Source: Paucibacter sp. TC2R-5 (lineage in GTDB: Bacteria > Pseudomonadota > Gammaproteobacteria > Burkholderiales > Burkholderiaceae_C). From it: a stretch of 64,000 nucleotides of DNA. The notes below the pieces were generated by a model. The model saw nothing but the letters and a program-made list of their open reading frames with translations. It ran no database searches and was not told where the DNA came from. Numbering within the stretch: position 1 is the stretch's first letter; every line of letters begins with the position of its first letter. The DNA lies in NCBI RefSeq assembly GCF_025717605.1, contig NZ_JAJIRQ010000004.1, forward strand, positions 318,804 through 382,803. The letters are read 5' to 3'. Positions 26,126-36,664 of this stretch are shown here, piece by piece. A program made the translations under genes and the position numbers.

Positions 26126-27930
26126 GGCTGGGCCTTGAGACGTTTGACGGTTTCGCGCAGCGCTTCATTCTTGGGGTCGCGCAGCGCTCCTTCGCTCCAG
26201 ATGCGCTGTGCCTCTTCACGTTGACCGCCGATCCACAAGACCTCGCCCAGATGGGCGGCGATCTCTGCATCGGGCCTGGCTGCATAGCTCAGGCGCAGCA
26301 AGCGCTGCGCCTCGGCCAAATTGCCCAAGCGGTATTCCACCCAGCCCATGCTGTCGAGAATAAAAGGCTCGGACGGCACGAAGCTGAGCGCCTTGGCGAT
26401 CAGGCTTTTGGCTTCGTCCAGCCGTACATTGCGCTCGGCGAGCGAATAGCCCAGCGCGTTGTAAGCGTGGTGATGATCGGGCTTGATGGCGATAACCTTG
26501 CGCAACAAGATCTCCATCGCATCCAGTCGGTCGAGCTTCTCGGCCATCATCGCTTGTTCGTAGAGGAGGTCGGGGTCATTGGGAAAGCGCTCAACGGCTG
26601 TTGCCAGCACCTGATGCGCCGCCGACCAGTCCTGTGCGTCGCGCAGCAGCTGTGACTCGGCCAGCAGCTTGGCACGCAGTTCTTCCGGACTGGTTTCGGG
26701 CAGTGCCTGCAGCAGTTGGCGAGCTTCGCTCAATTTGCCCTGGCGGGCCAGCAAGGAGGCGCGCCGAAAGCTGGCTTCCAGCTGGCGCTGCGGCAAGTCC
26801 ACCTTGAGCAGCCAGGCATCGGCCGCTTTGAGGTCGCCGCGCATTTCGGCCGCTTGGGCGAGCAAAAGCCAAGTTTGTTGCCGCGCTTCATTCGTGGCTT
26901 GCGGGTCCGCCTTGTCCTCGCCTTCACCCTCCGCCTTGAGCTGATCATTCGCCGGCGCTGACTTGCTGTCTTCAAGCTGCCTCAGGTACTCGCGCAAAGC
27001 CTTTTCCGCAGCTTCCGCGTGGCGCAGGTCCAGCTCTAGCGTGCCGAGCGCAAACCAGGCGCTGCTGGTGCTGGGTGAGGCCAGCGTGATGGCGCGAAAC
27101 TCGCGCGCCGCTTCGGCCGGTCTTTGCGCACGGGCCAGCGCGCGGCCATAGGCTAGGCGAAGCGCTACGTTGTCCGGCTTGGCTCGCAGGCGCTGGGTAA
27201 TCAGGGCCTCGGCCTCGCTTTGTTGGGGCAGCAACTCCAGGGCCAGTTGCATGGGCTGATCGGACAGCGGCGCGAAGCCGTCGATTTCTTGGGCCAGGGC
27301 CATCGCGCGTTTGCTGTCGCCGGCGGCCATTGCCAGTCGGGCCAAGGCTGTCTTGGCGGCCAGCTTGGTAGCGTCCTCTTGTGCAGCATTGTTCAGAACC
27401 GGCTCCAAGGCAGCCAGCACGCGCTTGGGTTCCGGGGCGCGTTGAAACAAGCCCGGCAGCGGCTCCAGCACAGCAGACCGCTGAGCCTCCGGCGTGAGGG
27501 CCAGCAGTGAGCGCAGGGGCTCCACCGCATCGGCCGGGCGGTTCAACAAGGCCAGCAACTGGATCACCATATGGTGGGCGGCGCTTGATTTGGGTTGCGA
27601 CTCGCGCCAGGCTTTGGCGGCAATCAAGGCCTGATCGCCGGCACGGGCCTGCAGCGCGATATTGATGACGCGCTGAAACAAAGCTTCATCGCCGGTGCGG
27701 CGCGCCGCGTCCAGCAGTACCTGATAGGCAACACCGGGCTGGCCGGTGTTCAATTCCATCTCACCCACCAGCAATTGGTAGAACAGCGGTGCGTCCATCT
27801 CTGAATTCATGGGCGAGGGCGCCACCGCCGCGGGCGTGGCGCCGGCCCGCGCATCCGGGCTCAGCAGACTGGCCAGCAAGGCGCCGATGGCGAAGGCCCC
27901 GGCAGCGTTGCGGCGAAATTTCTCGGGCAT
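26122..27930 (-). CDS. Exported tetratricopeptide-repeat protein
   Basis: This 602-residue protein starts with a signal sequence ([29 protein letters not shown]) and is composed almost wholly of helical TPR-like repeats, for example [23 protein letters not shown] and [19 protein letters not shown]. The start at 27930 has a GGAG site. An identical gene arrangement, TPR protein upstream of lolB, is common in Burkholderiales. It probably acts as a periplasmic scaffold for envelope assembly; no catalytic motif is seen. Confidence 0.82.
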   Translation of the reverse strand: MPEKFRRNAAGAFAIGALLASLLSPDARAGATPAAVAPSPMNSEMDAPLFYQLLVGEMELNTGQPGVAYQVLLDAARRTGDEALFQRVINIALQARAGDQALIAAKAWRESQPKSSAAHHMVIQLLALLNRPADAVEPLRSLLALTPEAQRSAVLEPLPGLFQRAPEPKRVLAALEPVLNNAAQEDATKLAAKTALARLAMAAGDSKRAMALAQEIDGFAPLSDQPMQLALELLPQQSEAEALITQRLRAKPDNVALRLAYGRALARAQRPAEAAREFRAITLASPSTSSAWFALGTLELDLRHAEAAEKALREYLRQLEDSKSAPANDQLKAEGEGEDKADPQATNEARQQTWLLLAQAAEMRGDLKAADAWLLKVDLPQRQLEASFRRASLLARQGKLSEARQLLQALPETSPEELRAKLLAESQLLRDAQDWSAAHQVLATAVERFPNDPDLLYEQAMMAEKLDRLDAMEILLRKVIAIKPDHHHAYNALGYSLAERNVRLDEAKSLIAKALSFVPSEPFILDSMGWVEYRLGNLAEAQRLLRLSYAARPDAEIAAHLGEVLWIGGQREEAQRIWSEGALRDPKNEALRETVKRLKAQP

Positions 27931-28015
27931 GAAGGCTCCTGCATCAATACAAACCTGGCTCAGCGCTGAAGGGCCGAGAGGTGAGGGGGCATTCTGCCCC
28001 GATATCATGCAGGCC

Positions 28016-28849
28016 ATGCCCGAGCTCCCCGAAGTCGAAGTCACCCGCCGCAGTTTTGCCGACGCCATTGAAGGCGCCACCGTCTTGCAGGCGCGCCTGG
28101 GCAAGCCGCTGCGCTGGCCGCTGGGCTTGGGACCGGAGCAACTGACGGGAGCACGGGTCGGTGCAGTCAGCCGGCGTGGCAAGTATCTGTGGCTGCCCTT
28201 GTCAAGGCCGGCGGCCAGCGGCGGCCTGCTCCTGCATCTGGGCATGTCGGGATCACTGGCCTTTACCCCGGGCACTGGCGCAGCTGCGGCCGGCGCCCAT
28301 GATCATTTCGACTTGCAGACCGATCGCGGCCTCTTGCGCCTGACCGACCCGCGCCGCTTCGGTGCGGTGGTCTGGTCCGAGGCCTTGGCCGCCAACCCGG
28401 CGGCCAAGCTGCTGGGCGGCTTGGGGCTGGAGCCCTTTGACCCGCGCTTTGACGGCGCCCATCTGCATGCGGGCTTGAGCGGGCGGCGGGTCGCCATCAA
28501 GCTGGCCTTGTTGGCCGGCGATATCGTCGTCGGCGCCGGCAATATCTATGCGTGCGAGGCCTTGTTTCTGGCCGGTATTGATCCGCGCCTGGCTGCTTCC
28601 AAGCTCAGTCGACCGCGTGCCCAGCGCTTGGCGCAAGCGGTGCGTGGGGTGTTGGCGCAGGCCTTGGAGGCGGGCGGTACAACCTTGCGAGACTTCAAGG
28701 ACGCGCATGGCGTGGCCGGCAGTTTTCAGATGCAGGCGCGCGTTTACGGCCGGGAGGGCCAGCCCTGCCTGACTTGCGGCACACCCATCCGGCGCATCGT
28801 GCAAGGCCAGCGCTCCACTTTTTTCTGTCCTCAATGTCAAAAGCGATAA
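28016..28849 (+). CDS. mutM: Formamidopyrimidine-DNA glycosylase
   Basis: This 277-residue base-excision repair enzyme removes 8-oxoguanine and formamidopyrimidines. It starts [12 protein letters not shown], whose Pro2 and Glu3 are catalytic, has the [10 protein letters not shown] block and [10 protein letters not shown], and ends with a zinc finger CLTC-x16-CPQC. The ATG at 28016 is fixed by the invariant N-terminus. It overlaps mutY by 16 bases, so the two oxidised-guanine repair genes are co-transcribed, and it is divergent from the TPR gene. Confidence 0.96.
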   Translation: MPELPEVEVTRRSFADAIEGATVLQARLGKPLRWPLGLGPEQLTGARVGAVSRRGKYLWLPLSRPAASGGLLLHLGMSGSLAFTPGTGAAAAGAHDHFDLQTDRGLLRLTDPRRFGAVVWSEALAANPAAKLLGGLGLEPFDPRFDGAHLHAGLSGRRVAIKLALLAGDIVVGAGNIYACEALFLAGIDPRLAASKLSRPRAQRLAQAVRGVLAQALEAGGTTLRDFKDAHGVAGSFQMQARVYGREGQPCLTCGTPIRRIVQGQRSTFFCPQCQKR

Positions 28850-29865
28850 ACCTGCCTCAGCAATTTGCGCCGACCCTGGTTGCTTGGCAGCGCAGCCATG
28901 GCCGGCATGAGCTGCCCTGGCAAAACACCCGTGACCCTTACCGCGTCTGGCTCTCCGAGATCATGTTGCAGCAGACGCAGGTGGCAACGGTGCTGGGCTA
29001 TTACCAGCGCTTTTTGGAGCGCTTTCCCGAGGTTGCCGATCTCGCTGCGGCCAGCCTGGATGAGGTGTTAGCACTTTGGGCCGGCCTGGGTTACTACAGC
29101 CGCGCGCGCAATCTGCATGCCTGTGCGCGGGCGGTGGTGGCGCTGCACGGCGGGCAGTTCCCCGGCAATGCGGCCGCGCTGCAAACCCTGCCCGGCATCG
29201 GCCGCTCGACGGCAGCGGCGGTGGCGGTGTTTTGCTTCGGCGAGCGGGTGGCGATTCTGGACGGCAATGTCAAACGGGTGTTGGGCCGCTTGCTGGCTTT
29301 TGAGGGCGACCTCGCCAGCAGTGCCGAAGAAAAACGTCTCTGGGTCTTGGCCACCGAGCTGGCGCCTGCCGAGGGCATCGTGGCTTACACGCAGGGCTTG
29401 ATGGACCTGGGGTCTTCGATCTGCAGCACGCGCTCGCCGCAATGCCTGCTGTGCCCGGTGGCCGATTTATGCGCCGGTCGGCTCGAAGGCGACCCGACTC
29501 GCTACCCCATCAAGACCCGCAAACTCAAGCGTGGTCGGCGTGAGAACTGGTGGTTGTGGTTGGAGCGTGAGGGTCAGGTCTTGCTGCAGCAGCGGCCCGC
29601 CACCGGCGTGTGGGCGGGTTTGTGGAGCTTGCCGCTTTATGACGACGAGGCCGCCCTACAAGCGGCCGCCGACGCCGTCGGCGCCAAGTTGGAAGTGATG
29701 CCGCGCATCAATCATGTGCTGACTCATTTTGATTGGATACTGCACACCCGGCGCGGCGATGTGCTCAGCAAGATGAATGATGCTGAGCCCGGCGGCGTGT
29801 GGGTGGCACGAGAGCGCTTGGCCGAGTACGCATTGCCGGCGCCCTTGAAAAAAATGATTGCTTGA
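28834..29865 (+). CDS. mutY: Adenine DNA glycosylase
   Basis: This 343-residue enzyme removes adenine mispaired with 8-oxoguanine. It has the [22 protein letters not shown] region with the catalytic glutamate, the helix-hairpin-helix [12 protein letters not shown], the catalytic aspartate in [12 protein letters not shown], the [4Fe-4S] cysteines [17 protein letters not shown], and a C-terminal NUDIX-like domain for 8-oxoG recognition. The ATG at 28834 lies within the 3' end of mutM. Confidence 0.95.
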   Translation: MSKAINLPQQFAPTLVAWQRSHGRHELPWQNTRDPYRVWLSEIMLQQTQVATVLGYYQRFLERFPEVADLAAASLDEVLALWAGLGYYSRARNLHACARAVVALHGGQFPGNAAALQTLPGIGRSTAAAVAVFCFGERVAILDGNVKRVLGRLLAFEGDLASSAEEKRLWVLATELAPAEGIVAYTQGLMDLGSSICSTRSPQCLLCPVADLCAGRLEGDPTRYPIKTRKLKRGRRENWWLWLEREGQVLLQQRPATGVWAGLWSLPLYDDEAALQAAADAVGAKLEVMPRINHVLTHFDWILHTRRGDVLSKMNDAEPGGVWVARERLAEYALPAPLKKMIA

Positions 29866-29880
29866 TCCAGGCTTGAAGCT

Positions 29881-30189
29881 ATGAACGCTGCTACCAAAAA
29901 TGCTGTCGAATCCGCGCTGGTCGCCTTGTTGGCGGCAGCTTGCTGCCTGTGGTTTTTGATCTCGGCCGCCAACGCCGAAGGCGAGCCGTCGGCCGCTCTG
30001 TTGACGTTTTTGAGTCTGGGTATTGCGGCCGGGCTGATGGCCCATTGGGTCTTCATGGGCCAAGCCTTGAAGCGCAGCGGACGGCGCTTATTGCCCTGGA
30101 TGCTGGCCCTGGTTTTGCTGGCGCCTTTGGCTTCGGTGGCGCTGCTGGTGCTGCTGTATTCGGACGACGAAAAACAACAGCAAGTGTGA
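29881..30189 (+). CDS. Small membrane protein of unknown function
   Basis: This 102-residue protein is predicted to have three membrane spans (about residues 10-30, 41-60 and 72-92) with a short charged C-terminus (YSDDEKQQQV). It begins 15 bases after mutY on the same strand and ends four bases before the convergent rapZ stop. No known domain was recognised. Confidence 0.65.
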   Translation: MNAATKNAVESALVALLAAACCLWFLISAANAEGEPSAALLTFLSLGIAAGLMAHWVFMGQALKRSGRRLLPWMLALVLLAPLASVALLVLLYSDDEKQQQV

Positions 30190-30193
30190 CCGC

Positions 30194-31120
30194 CTACTTG
30201 GCGTCCAACTCACGGTGCCGTTTCAGCACCTGGCCATGGTGCGCGAATTGTTGCGCCAAAGTTTCCACCAGATAGACCGAACGATGTTGGCCGCCGGTGC
30301 AGCCAATGGCTACCGTCAAATAGCTGCGCTGATCGGCGGCAAAGTTGGGCAGCCATTGCGCCATGAAAGCACCGATCTGACTCAGCATCAGGTTCACCTC
30401 GGGCTGGGCCGCCAAGTAGTCGGCGACCGGCTGGTCGCGCCCGTTGAGAGGGCGTAACTCCCGCTCGTAATAGGGGTTAGGCAAGACGCGTACATCAAAC
30501 ACAAAATCGGCGTCACTGGGCACACCATGCTTGAAGGCAAAGGACTCGAACACCAGCGTCAGCGAGTTGCCGTCCACCACGACCAGATCGCGCACCCAGG
30601 CGCGCAGCTGGGCCGGGCGAAGTTGGCTGGAGTCCAGCACGGTGGACTCGGCGCGCAAGGCGGCTAGCAGCTCGCGCTCAAGTGTGATGGCCTCCAGCAG
30701 CGCCCGGTGGCCTTCGTCCTTGCTTGTCGCGTTCTGCTCTTGACGCAAGGGATGGGGCCGGCGCGTTTCCGAGAAGCGGCGCATCAAGGTCTCGGTGTTG
30801 GCATCAAAAAAGATAGAGCGAATCGCAACCCCGTCGGCACGCAATTGCTTGAACAGGGGCAGCAACAGCGGCAAGGAGCCGGCGCTGCGCACATCCACCG
30901 CAATCGCGACCCTGCGCTCGCCGCGCTGCTGCTCAAGGCGCAAAAAGTCCAGCAAGAGGTCGGCCGGCAAATTGTCGACACAGAAGAAACCGGCGTCTTC
31001 CAGCGCGTGCATGGCCTCCGACTTGCCGCCGCCGGACATGCCGGTGACCAACACAACATTGCTTTGTATCGCCGCGTCCTGGGCTGCGGGTTCCAGCGGC
31101 TGGGCTGATAGGCGGGTCAT
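30194..31120 (-). CDS. rapZ: RNase adapter protein RapZ
   Basis: This 308-residue P-loop protein has [20 protein letters not shown] at the N-terminus, [23 protein letters not shown], and the C-terminal block [27 protein letters not shown] with [18 protein letters not shown]. In enterobacteria RapZ tunes glucosamine-6-phosphate synthase through small RNAs and RNase E; in beta-proteobacteria the role is less studied. The ATG at 31120 overlaps recN (ATGA), which sets the start. Confidence 0.93.
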   Translation of the reverse strand: MTRLSAQPLEPAAQDAAIQSNVVLVTGMSGGGKSEAMHALEDAGFFCVDNLPADLLLDFLRLEQQRGERRVAIAVDVRSAGSLPLLLPLFKQLRADGVAIRSIFFDANTETLMRRFSETRRPHPLRQEQNATSKDEGHRALLEAITLERELLAALRAESTVLDSSQLRPAQLRAWVRDLVVVDGNSLTLVFESFAFKHGVPSDADFVFDVRVLPNPYYERELRPLNGRDQPVADYLAAQPEVNLMLSQIGAFMAQWLPNFAADQRSYLTVAIGCTGGQHRSVYLVETLAQQFAHHGQVLKRHRELDAK

Positions 31121-32811
31121 GACTTGGCTTTCTTTGATCGCGTTTTGGTGGAAGGGGAGGCGGATAGGTCGAGCATCTCCTGTGCATGGGCCAGGCTGGT
31201 GGACGAGAGGCGCTCGCCCCCCAGCATGCGGGCAATTTCGGCCACACGGGCTTCGCCCGCCACGGCCTGCACCGTGCTCAGCGTCAGGCCTGCGTGCTGG
31301 GCTTTGGCGACCAGCAAATGCTGATCCGCGCAAGCCGCGACCTGAGGCAGATGGGTCACGGCCAGGACCTGGCGCTCGCGCCCTAACTGCTTCATCAGGC
31401 GGCCGACGATCTCGGCCACAGCGCCGCCGACACCGGCGTCGATTTCATCAAAAATCAAGGTGCCCACACCTCCGCTGTCTTGCTGGCAGGTGGTGACGGC
31501 AATGGCCAGCGCGATGCGCGACAACTCGCCGCCGGAGGCCACCTTGGCCAAGGGTCGGGGCGTGCTGCCGGCGTGCCCGGCGACCAAAAACTCGGCCGAT
31601 TCCAGGCCAAAGCTTTGTGGCTGCTCTTGCTTCAGCAGGCTGACCTCGAACAGGCCGCCACTCATGCCCAGCTGCTGCATCGCCTGCGTGATGGCGGCAG
31701 CCAGTTTGGGCGCGGCATTGGCGCGCTCGCGGCTGACGCGCTGAGCTTCTTGCTCGAACATGCCGCGCGCCGCAGACAAGGCGGCGTTCAGCGCGGCCAG
31801 ATCGGTGGCGGCGTCAAGTGCTTGCAATTCGCTCTGCCATTGGCTCAGCAAGTGCGCCAGTTCAGCGGGAGGGCGGCGGTAGCGGCGGGCCAAGGTCAGC
31901 CAAGCGGAAATGCGCTCGTCCAGCTCCTGCATGCGGGCGGGCTCCAGCTCGGTGCCGTGCATATAGGCGCTTAGCGTATGGCCGGCGTCTTGCAGCTGCG
32001 CCTGTGCCCCGCGCAAGGCTTCGACGGCCGGCAGCAGTCGGGCGTCATAGTCCAAGACCTTCTCAAGCAGGGTCAGGGCACCGTCGGTCTGCGATTCGGC
32101 GCTAGGCTCGGCTTCAGTCAGTGCCTCCAAGGCGCCGCGCACCGCGTCCAGCAGCGAAGCGGCATGAGCCAGGCGTTGATGTTCGGTATTGAGGGCATCC
32201 CATTCATCCAGGCCGGGCGACAACCTGGCGACTTCGCCGATTTGCCAGGCCAGCCGTTCCCGCTCACGTAACAAGTCAGTCTGGCGTGTCTCGGCGGCGG
32301 CCAAATTGTCGCTGGCCTGCTTCCAGGCGCCGTAGGCCCGACCCAAGGCCGAAGTATCCAGACCGGCATAGTTGTCCAGCAGTGCCCGCACGGCCGGCGC
32401 GCGGGTCAGGCCCTGCCAAGCGTGCTGGCCGTGGATGTCCAGCAAGCTGTCGGCCAGTTCGCGCAACTGGGACACGGTGGCCGAACTGCCATTGATCCAG
32501 GCGCGGCTCTTGCCCTGTGAGTCGATCACGCGGCGCAGCAGCAGCGTGCCGCCGCCGTCCTCAAAGCCGGCTTCTTCTAGCCAGTCGTTCAGATGGGCGG
32601 GGCGGTCAAATTCGGCGGAAATCTCGGCCCGCGCCGCGCCTTCACGCACCACGCCGGCGTCACCCCGGCTACCCAGCGCCAGTTGCAGCGCATCGACCAG
32701 GATCGATTTGCCGGCGCCAGTCTCACCGGTCAACACCGAAAAGCCGGCAGCGAAGTCCAGCTCCAGCTCGGGCACGATGACAAAGTCGCGCAGGTTCAGG
32801 CGGCGCAGCAT
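31117..32811 (-). CDS. recN: DNA repair protein RecN
   Basis: This 564-residue SMC-like ATPase of double-strand break repair has the Walker [22 protein letters not shown], a long coiled-coil middle, the signature [16 protein letters not shown] and Walker [18 protein letters not shown]. Length is typical. It precedes rapZ with a 4-base overlap and follows nadK by 35 bases. Confidence 0.95.
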   Translation of the reverse strand: MLRRLNLRDFVIVPELELDFAAGFSVLTGETGAGKSILVDALQLALGSRGDAGVVREGAARAEISAEFDRPAHLNDWLEEAGFEDGGGTLLLRRVIDSQGKSRAWINGSSATVSQLRELADSLLDIHGQHAWQGLTRAPAVRALLDNYAGLDTSALGRAYGAWKQASDNLAAAETRQTDLLRERERLAWQIGEVARLSPGLDEWDALNTEHQRLAHAASLLDAVRGALEALTEAEPSAESQTDGALTLLEKVLDYDARLLPAVEALRGAQAQLQDAGHTLSAYMHGTELEPARMQELDERISAWLTLARRYRRPPAELAHLLSQWQSELQALDAATDLAALNAALSAARGMFEQEAQRVSRERANAAPKLAAAITQAMQQLGMSGGLFEVSLLKQEQPQSFGLESAEFLVAGHAGSTPRPLAKVASGGELSRIALAIAVTTCQQDSGGVGTLIFDEIDAGVGGAVAEIVGRLMKQLGRERQVLAVTHLPQVAACADQHLLVAKAQHAGLTLSTVQAVAGEARVAEIARMLGGERLSSTSLAHAQEMLDLSASPSTKTRSKKAKS

Positions 32812-32845
32812 TAACGAGCTCCCGATCGCATTGCAAAGGAGTTCA

Positions 32846-33721
32846 TCAACTCACTCCCTCATACCAGCGCAGCTTTCTGCGCAAGGTGGCGTAATAGCTC
32901 CAGCCCTTGGGATGCAAGAAGCAAACCTTGTGGGCCGAGCGGCGCACGCTGATGCGGTCACCATGCAGCAAGCTGGCCAGGCTTTGCATATCGAAATTGA
33001 CGCTGGCGTCGCGGCCGGCAACGATCTCCAGCGTCACGTCGCCGGTGTCCGGCAAGACGATGGGGCGGTTGGACAGCGTGTGCGAAGCAATCGGCACCAG
33101 CAGCCAGCCGGCAATGCTGGGATGCAGAATTGGCCCGCCGGCCGACAGCGAATAGGCGGTAGAACCGGTCGGCGAAGCAACGATCACCCCGTCGGCCCGC
33201 ATATTGGCAACGAACTCGTCGCCAACATCGATGCGCAACTCCACCATGCTGGCCGTAGCACCCCGGCTCACCACCACGTCATTGAGCGCCAGTCCTTCAA
33301 AAATGCTGCGCTCGTCGCGCCAGACTTCGCCTTCGAGCATATTGCGATGCTCCATCTCGTAGTCGCCGGCCAAGATGGGTGGGAGCGCTTCGCGAAAGCG
33401 CTCCATCGAGATGTCGGTGATGAAGCCCAGTCGCCCTTGGTTGATGCCCACCAGCGGCACGCCAAAGCGGGCCATCTCGCGCGCAAATCCCAGCATCGTG
33501 CCGTCGCCGCCGACGACGATGGCCAGGTCACATTGCGCGCCCAACTGCTCATTCGACAGCGCGTCGTAATTGGTCATGCCGGTGTTCAGGGCGGTCTCTT
33601 GTTGAAGAGAAACGTCGAGGCCTTGCCGAGTGACGAACTCGGCAATCTCCTCAAGAATCGGGCGTATGCCCAGGGCCTGATGCTTGCCCACAATTGCCAC
33701 ATGCTGGAAACGTTTGGCCAT
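32846..33721 (-). CDS. nadK: NAD kinase
   Basis: This 291-residue enzyme makes NADP from NAD. It shows the family motifs [27 protein letters not shown], the [13 protein letters not shown] [10 protein letters not shown], and the C-terminal [17 protein letters not shown]. It is head-to-head with hrcA, an arrangement frequent in beta-proteobacteria. Confidence 0.95.
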   Translation of the reverse strand: MAKRFQHVAIVGKHQALGIRPILEEIAEFVTRQGLDVSLQQETALNTGMTNYDALSNEQLGAQCDLAIVVGGDGTMLGFAREMARFGVPLVGINQGRLGFITDISMERFREALPPILAGDYEMEHRNMLEGEVWRDERSIFEGLALNDVVVSRGATASMVELRIDVGDEFVANMRADGVIVASPTGSTAYSLSAGGPILHPSIAGWLLVPIASHTLSNRPIVLPDTGDVTLEIVAGRDASVNFDMQSLASLLHGDRISVRRSAHKVCFLHPKGWSYYATLRRKLRWYEGVS

Positions 33722-33794
33722 AGCGCGGAATTACACCACAGCACTATGACGTTACGGGGAAGCCCGCGTGCTGGCCATGCAGCAGGAACCTACA

Positions 33795-34823
33795 ATGCAA
33801 AGCATGCTTGACGAGCGATCCAAATCACTGCTGAAAACCCTGGTCGAGCGCTATATCGCCGACGGCCAGCCCATAGGCTCCCGCACGCTCTCCAAGGCCT
33901 CCGGTCTGGAGCTGAGCCCGGCCACCATCCGCAATGTGATGGCTGATCTGGAGGAACTCGGCCTCATCGCCAGCCCCCACACCAGTGCCGGGCGCATCCC
34001 GACCGCACGCGGCTACCGCTTGTTTGTCGACACCATGCTGACGGCGCAGCCGGCCCTGCTGGGCGCCGATGCCAAACCCATAGACACGCAGCTGCAGCCC
34101 GACCAGCCCCAGCGCGTGATCGCCAGCGCGGCCCATCTGCTGTCCAGCCTGTCCAACTTTGTCGGCGTGGTGACGGCGCCGCGCAAGCCCGGCGTTTTCC
34201 ACCACATCGAGTTTTTGCGTCTGGGCGATAGGCGCGTCTTGGTCATCATGGTGTCGCCCGACGGTGATGTGCAGAACCGTGTCATCTTCACCGCCCAAGA
34301 CCTCAGCCAAACCGAGTTGGCCGAAGCCAGCAATCGCCTCAACGCCCATTACGCGGGCCTGAGCCTGGAGGCGGTGCGCGAGCGCTTGAAGAACGAGGTT
34401 GACGAGTTGCGCGGTGAAATCGCCAGCTTGATGAGCGCGGCCGTGCAAGCGGGCACCGAGGCCATGGCCGATGAGGAAGAGCGGGTGGTCATCTCCGGCG
34501 AGCGCAACTTGCTCACCGTGCAAGATTTTGGTAACGATATGGGCAGCCTGCGGCGCTTGTTCGATGTGTTCGAGCAAAAGACACAGCTGATGCGCTTGTT
34601 GGACGTGTCCAGCCGCGCCGAGGGTGTGCGCATCTATATTGGTGGCGAGAGTCAGGTTGTGCCTTTCGAGGAACTGTCCATCGTTTCGGCGCCCTACGAG
34701 GTGAATGGCCAGGTCGTCGGCACCTTGGGCGTCATTGGGCCGACGCGCATGGCCTATGACCGGATGATTCAGATCGTTGACATTACTTCCAGAATGATCA
34801 GCCAAGCGCTGTCGCAGAAGTAG
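33795..34823 (+). CDS. hrcA: Heat-inducible transcription repressor HrcA
   Basis: This 342-residue repressor of chaperone genes has an N-terminal winged helix ([44 protein letters not shown], and the [20 protein letters not shown] block) and a C-terminal GAF-like dimerisation domain. The ATG at 33795 is preceded by AGGAA; longer starts at 33768 are less likely. No CIRCE operator is seen within this window next to it. Confidence 0.93.
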   Translation: MQSMLDERSKSLLKTLVERYIADGQPIGSRTLSKASGLELSPATIRNVMADLEELGLIASPHTSAGRIPTARGYRLFVDTMLTAQPALLGADAKPIDTQLQPDQPQRVIASAAHLLSSLSNFVGVVTAPRKPGVFHHIEFLRLGDRRVLVIMVSPDGDVQNRVIFTAQDLSQTELAEASNRLNAHYAGLSLEAVRERLKNEVDELRGEIASLMSAAVQAGTEAMADEEERVVISGERNLLTVQDFGNDMGSLRRLFDVFEQKTQLMRLLDVSSRAEGVRIYIGGESQVVPFEELSIVSAPYEVNGQVVGTLGVIGPTRMAYDRMIQIVDITSRMISQALSQK

Positions 34824-34860
34824 CCGGCGCGCGGCGTTGAAGCGCTCCTATACAATCGCG

Positions 34861-34885
34861 CGCTTCCGCTGTAGCGGTGGAAGCG
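34861..34885. repeat. Inverted repeat between hrcA and the tRNA gene
   Basis: CGCTTCCGC and GCGGTGGAAGCG can fold into a stem with a small loop. No T-run follows, so it is not a clear terminator; it may slow or process the hrcA transcript. Confidence 0.35.
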
Positions 34886-34899
34886 AAGAAACCCCCAGG

Positions 34900-34976
34900 G
34901 GGCCGTTAGCTCAGTTGGTTAGAGCAGAGGACTCATAATCCTTTGGTCATAGGTTCAAGTCCTATACGGCCTACCA
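34900..34976 (+). tRNA. tRNA with CAT anticodon (Met or Ile2)
   Basis: A 77-nucleotide cloverleaf with an encoded CCA end; acceptor GGGCCGT pairs with ACGGCCT through a G-T and six standard pairs. The anticodon loop CTCATAA holds CAT. The body (AGAGGACTCATAATCCTTTGGTC) resembles the Ile2 isoacceptor, in which the C is modified to lysidine to read ATA, but elongator tRNA-Met cannot be ruled out from sequence alone. Confidence 0.85.
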
Positions 34977-34984
34977 AGTAAATC

Positions 34985-35020
34985 AAGCACTTAGCGCGAA
35001 TCAGCTCTGAGTGCTTTTTT
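34985..35020 (+). terminator. Intrinsic terminator after the CAT-anticodon tRNA
   Basis: AAGCACT and AGTGCTT form a 7-bp stem with an 18-base loop, followed by a run of T. It ends the last host gene before the prophage. Confidence 0.6.
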
Positions 35021-35100
35021 GATTCCGGGTGCTTGGTGCCAGTCCTGTGCCACTGCTTGCCGGATTGCACCGTTTGCCATCCCCGTCATCTCCGTATGAC

Positions 35101-35225
35101 TGTACGGACGCGAACGCTTTGAACCACTTTTGCGCGCCATTTGACGCAGGCGCCTAGCGCCTTGCTTCTCTAGGCCGGCCCGCTCTGTGCTTCGCTAAGA
35201 GAGCGCATCCTTTGGAGCTGTTGGA
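35101..35225. mobile_element. Candidate prophage end region
   Basis: Beyond the tRNA terminator the sequence to 35225 has no gene. A stretch starting TGTACGGACGCGAACGCT at 35101 begins with TG, as ends of transposable phages do, and contains short repeats that loosely recall Mu right-end transposase sites. Just inside, GCGCGCC and GCAGGCGCC repeats appear. The exact boundary cannot be proven because the other end of the phage lies outside the window. Confidence 0.35.
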
Positions 35226-35525
35226 TCATGCCAACACGTTCAGCAAGGAATGAGCAGCCAACCCTATCAGGATGCCAGGCAACGCGGTGGCGGCGGCGTC
35301 CCAGTACTCGACGCCGTGCATGGGCGTGCCCGTGCTGCGGTTGTCCAGCCAGTCGGCGCCTTCTTTTGTGATTCCTGCCACCAAAGCCGCTAGCGCGGCT
35401 GCAGCTGGTGCGCCGGCTATTGGGGCCAAACCAATTGCAGCGAGGCTAGCCCACACCAGTAGCGCGAAAGCCGCCACTGCTGATCCGATGCCGAAGTGCA
35501 TGAGTTTGTCGCGGGGGATATTCAT
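35226..35525 (-). CDS. Small phage membrane protein
   Basis: This 99-residue protein has two to three hydrophobic spans and the pattern KLMHFGIGSAVAAF, ITKEGADWLDN and EYWDAAATALPGI, a KxMHFxxG/KExxD/D pattern found in small phage and bacterial membrane proteins. The start overlaps the fibre gene by four bases (ATGA). It is the last prophage gene before the presumed end. The function is unknown; it may be a second holin-like or exclusion protein. Confidence 0.6.
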   Translation of the reverse strand: MNIPRDKLMHFGIGSAVAAFALLVWASLAAIGLAPIAGAPAAAALAALVAGITKEGADWLDNRSTGTPMHGVEYWDAAATALPGILIGLAAHSLLNVLA

Positions 35526-36664
35526 GATGCTTGCTCCAATACTGCGACTCGCGTAGTTAAACGATCGATTAGGGCTTGCTGCTCTTGCACGGCCTTGATA
35601 AGCATAGGCACAAATACTGAATACTTGACAGACTTGGTGACTTCGCCAGTTAGCTCGCGCTCTGTGTATTCCTCCTGTCGCACGGTAGCTGGCGAAACAA
35701 TCTCGCCGTCTTCACCAAGTACAGCTGGAACCTCAACCTCGTGGGTTTTAGTTATCTCATGCGAATCATGGGACTCTTCCACTAGCCCGGGGAATATCAG
35801 CTCAAGCTCCTGGGCGATAACGCCGAGTTGTTTTACTTCTGGTTGATCTTTGAGCTTGTAATTAACTACGCGAACGCGCATCAAATCTTCCAGCTTAGGA
35901 CTGGCGTCCGTAATATCCTCTTTTAACTTAATATCAGAAATCGCCCCGTAACTATTATTCGTGTTGGTGACGTTACCTTGCCCGCCAACGCGAAAAACGG
36001 AAACACTGTTGCTAAACGCATCAATGTGGTTCCAGGTAGCCCCTGTCGCAGCGGTGGATGCACTACTTACAGATAGACCGTATCCACTCGCTCCACTTTG
36101 GTTGTAAACCTCTGCAGCGTAGTTGCTTGAGTTATTCTTAACAAGCCTATGAAACGAACCACTTGTAACGCCCGCAAGAAAATTCCCGCTTGAGTCAATG
36201 CGAGCGCTGCCAAATCCATTAGTACCGAGTATCAAGTTTCCGGTCGCATGTCTATTAAGAACTAAGGCATCCCCATTGAGGTCTTGGCGCAATAAGAACG
36301 AGGTACCACCTGCTGTATTGCCACCGCCAGCAAGATCAATATTAGCGTTGGCCCCAGCACCAGCACGCACAAAGAAACTGCAGTTACCACCAAGGCCAAC
36401 ACGAGAAACATCAAGGGCTGCCGTAGGCGAAGATGTACCGAGACCGACATTGCCTGCCGCATCCGTAACTACTGCACCGCTCCCAAAATTCACCTGCCCC
36501 GAGACAGTAAAACTACCCGTCACAGCACCGGCAACAGCCTGCGGCACCATGGCGTTGAATTGGGTAACGAAATTGGCCAGAGCCGCAAAGAAGGCATCAG
36601 CCCGGGCCGCGAAATTGGCAGGGTCGGACCGCTGTGGCGGCGTGGGTAGTGCGGTGATAGGCAT
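35522..36664 (-). CDS. Tail fibre protein with C-terminal S74 intramolecular chaperone
   Basis: This 380-residue protein has an N-terminal attachment region, a central beta-rich repeat-like fibre section (NVGLGTSSPTAALDV, LVLNRHATGNLILGTNG), and a C-terminal peptidase S74 domain with SDIKLKEDI (Ser-Lys dyad region), QLGVIAQEL and a terminal coiled coil (FVPMLIKAVQEQQALIDRL). S74 domains trimerise fibres and then cut themselves off. Its DNA is more AT-rich than the rest of the prophage, as often seen for receptor-binding genes. It overlaps the following small gene by four bases. Confidence 0.85.
   Translation of the reverse strand: MPITALPTPPQRSDPANFAARADAFFAALANFVTQFNAMVPQAVAGAVTGSFTVSGQVNFGSGAVVTDAAGNVGLGTSSPTAALDVSRVGLGGNCSFFVRAGAGANANIDLAGGGNTAGGTSFLLRQDLNGDALVLNRHATGNLILGTNGFGSARIDSSGNFLAGVTSGSFHRLVKNNSSNYAAEVYNQSGASGYGLSVSSASTAATGATWNHIDAFSNSVSVFRVGGQGNVTNTNNSYGAISDIKLKEDITDASPKLEDLMRVRVVNYKLKDQPEVKQLGVIAQELELIFPGLVEESHDSHEITKTHEVEVPAVLGEDGEIVSPATVRQEEYTERELTGEVTKSVKYSVFVPMLIKAVQEQQALIDRLTTRVAVLEQAS

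Noticed and set aside
1908-34000. Many long opposite-strand frames across the host part
   Set aside because: They follow the third-base GC pattern of the true genes and show no domains.
34900-34976. tRNA gene as an integrase attachment site for the prophage
   Set aside because: No integrase is seen, the phage is of the transposable type, and no copy of the tRNA 3' end is found inside the window's prophage.
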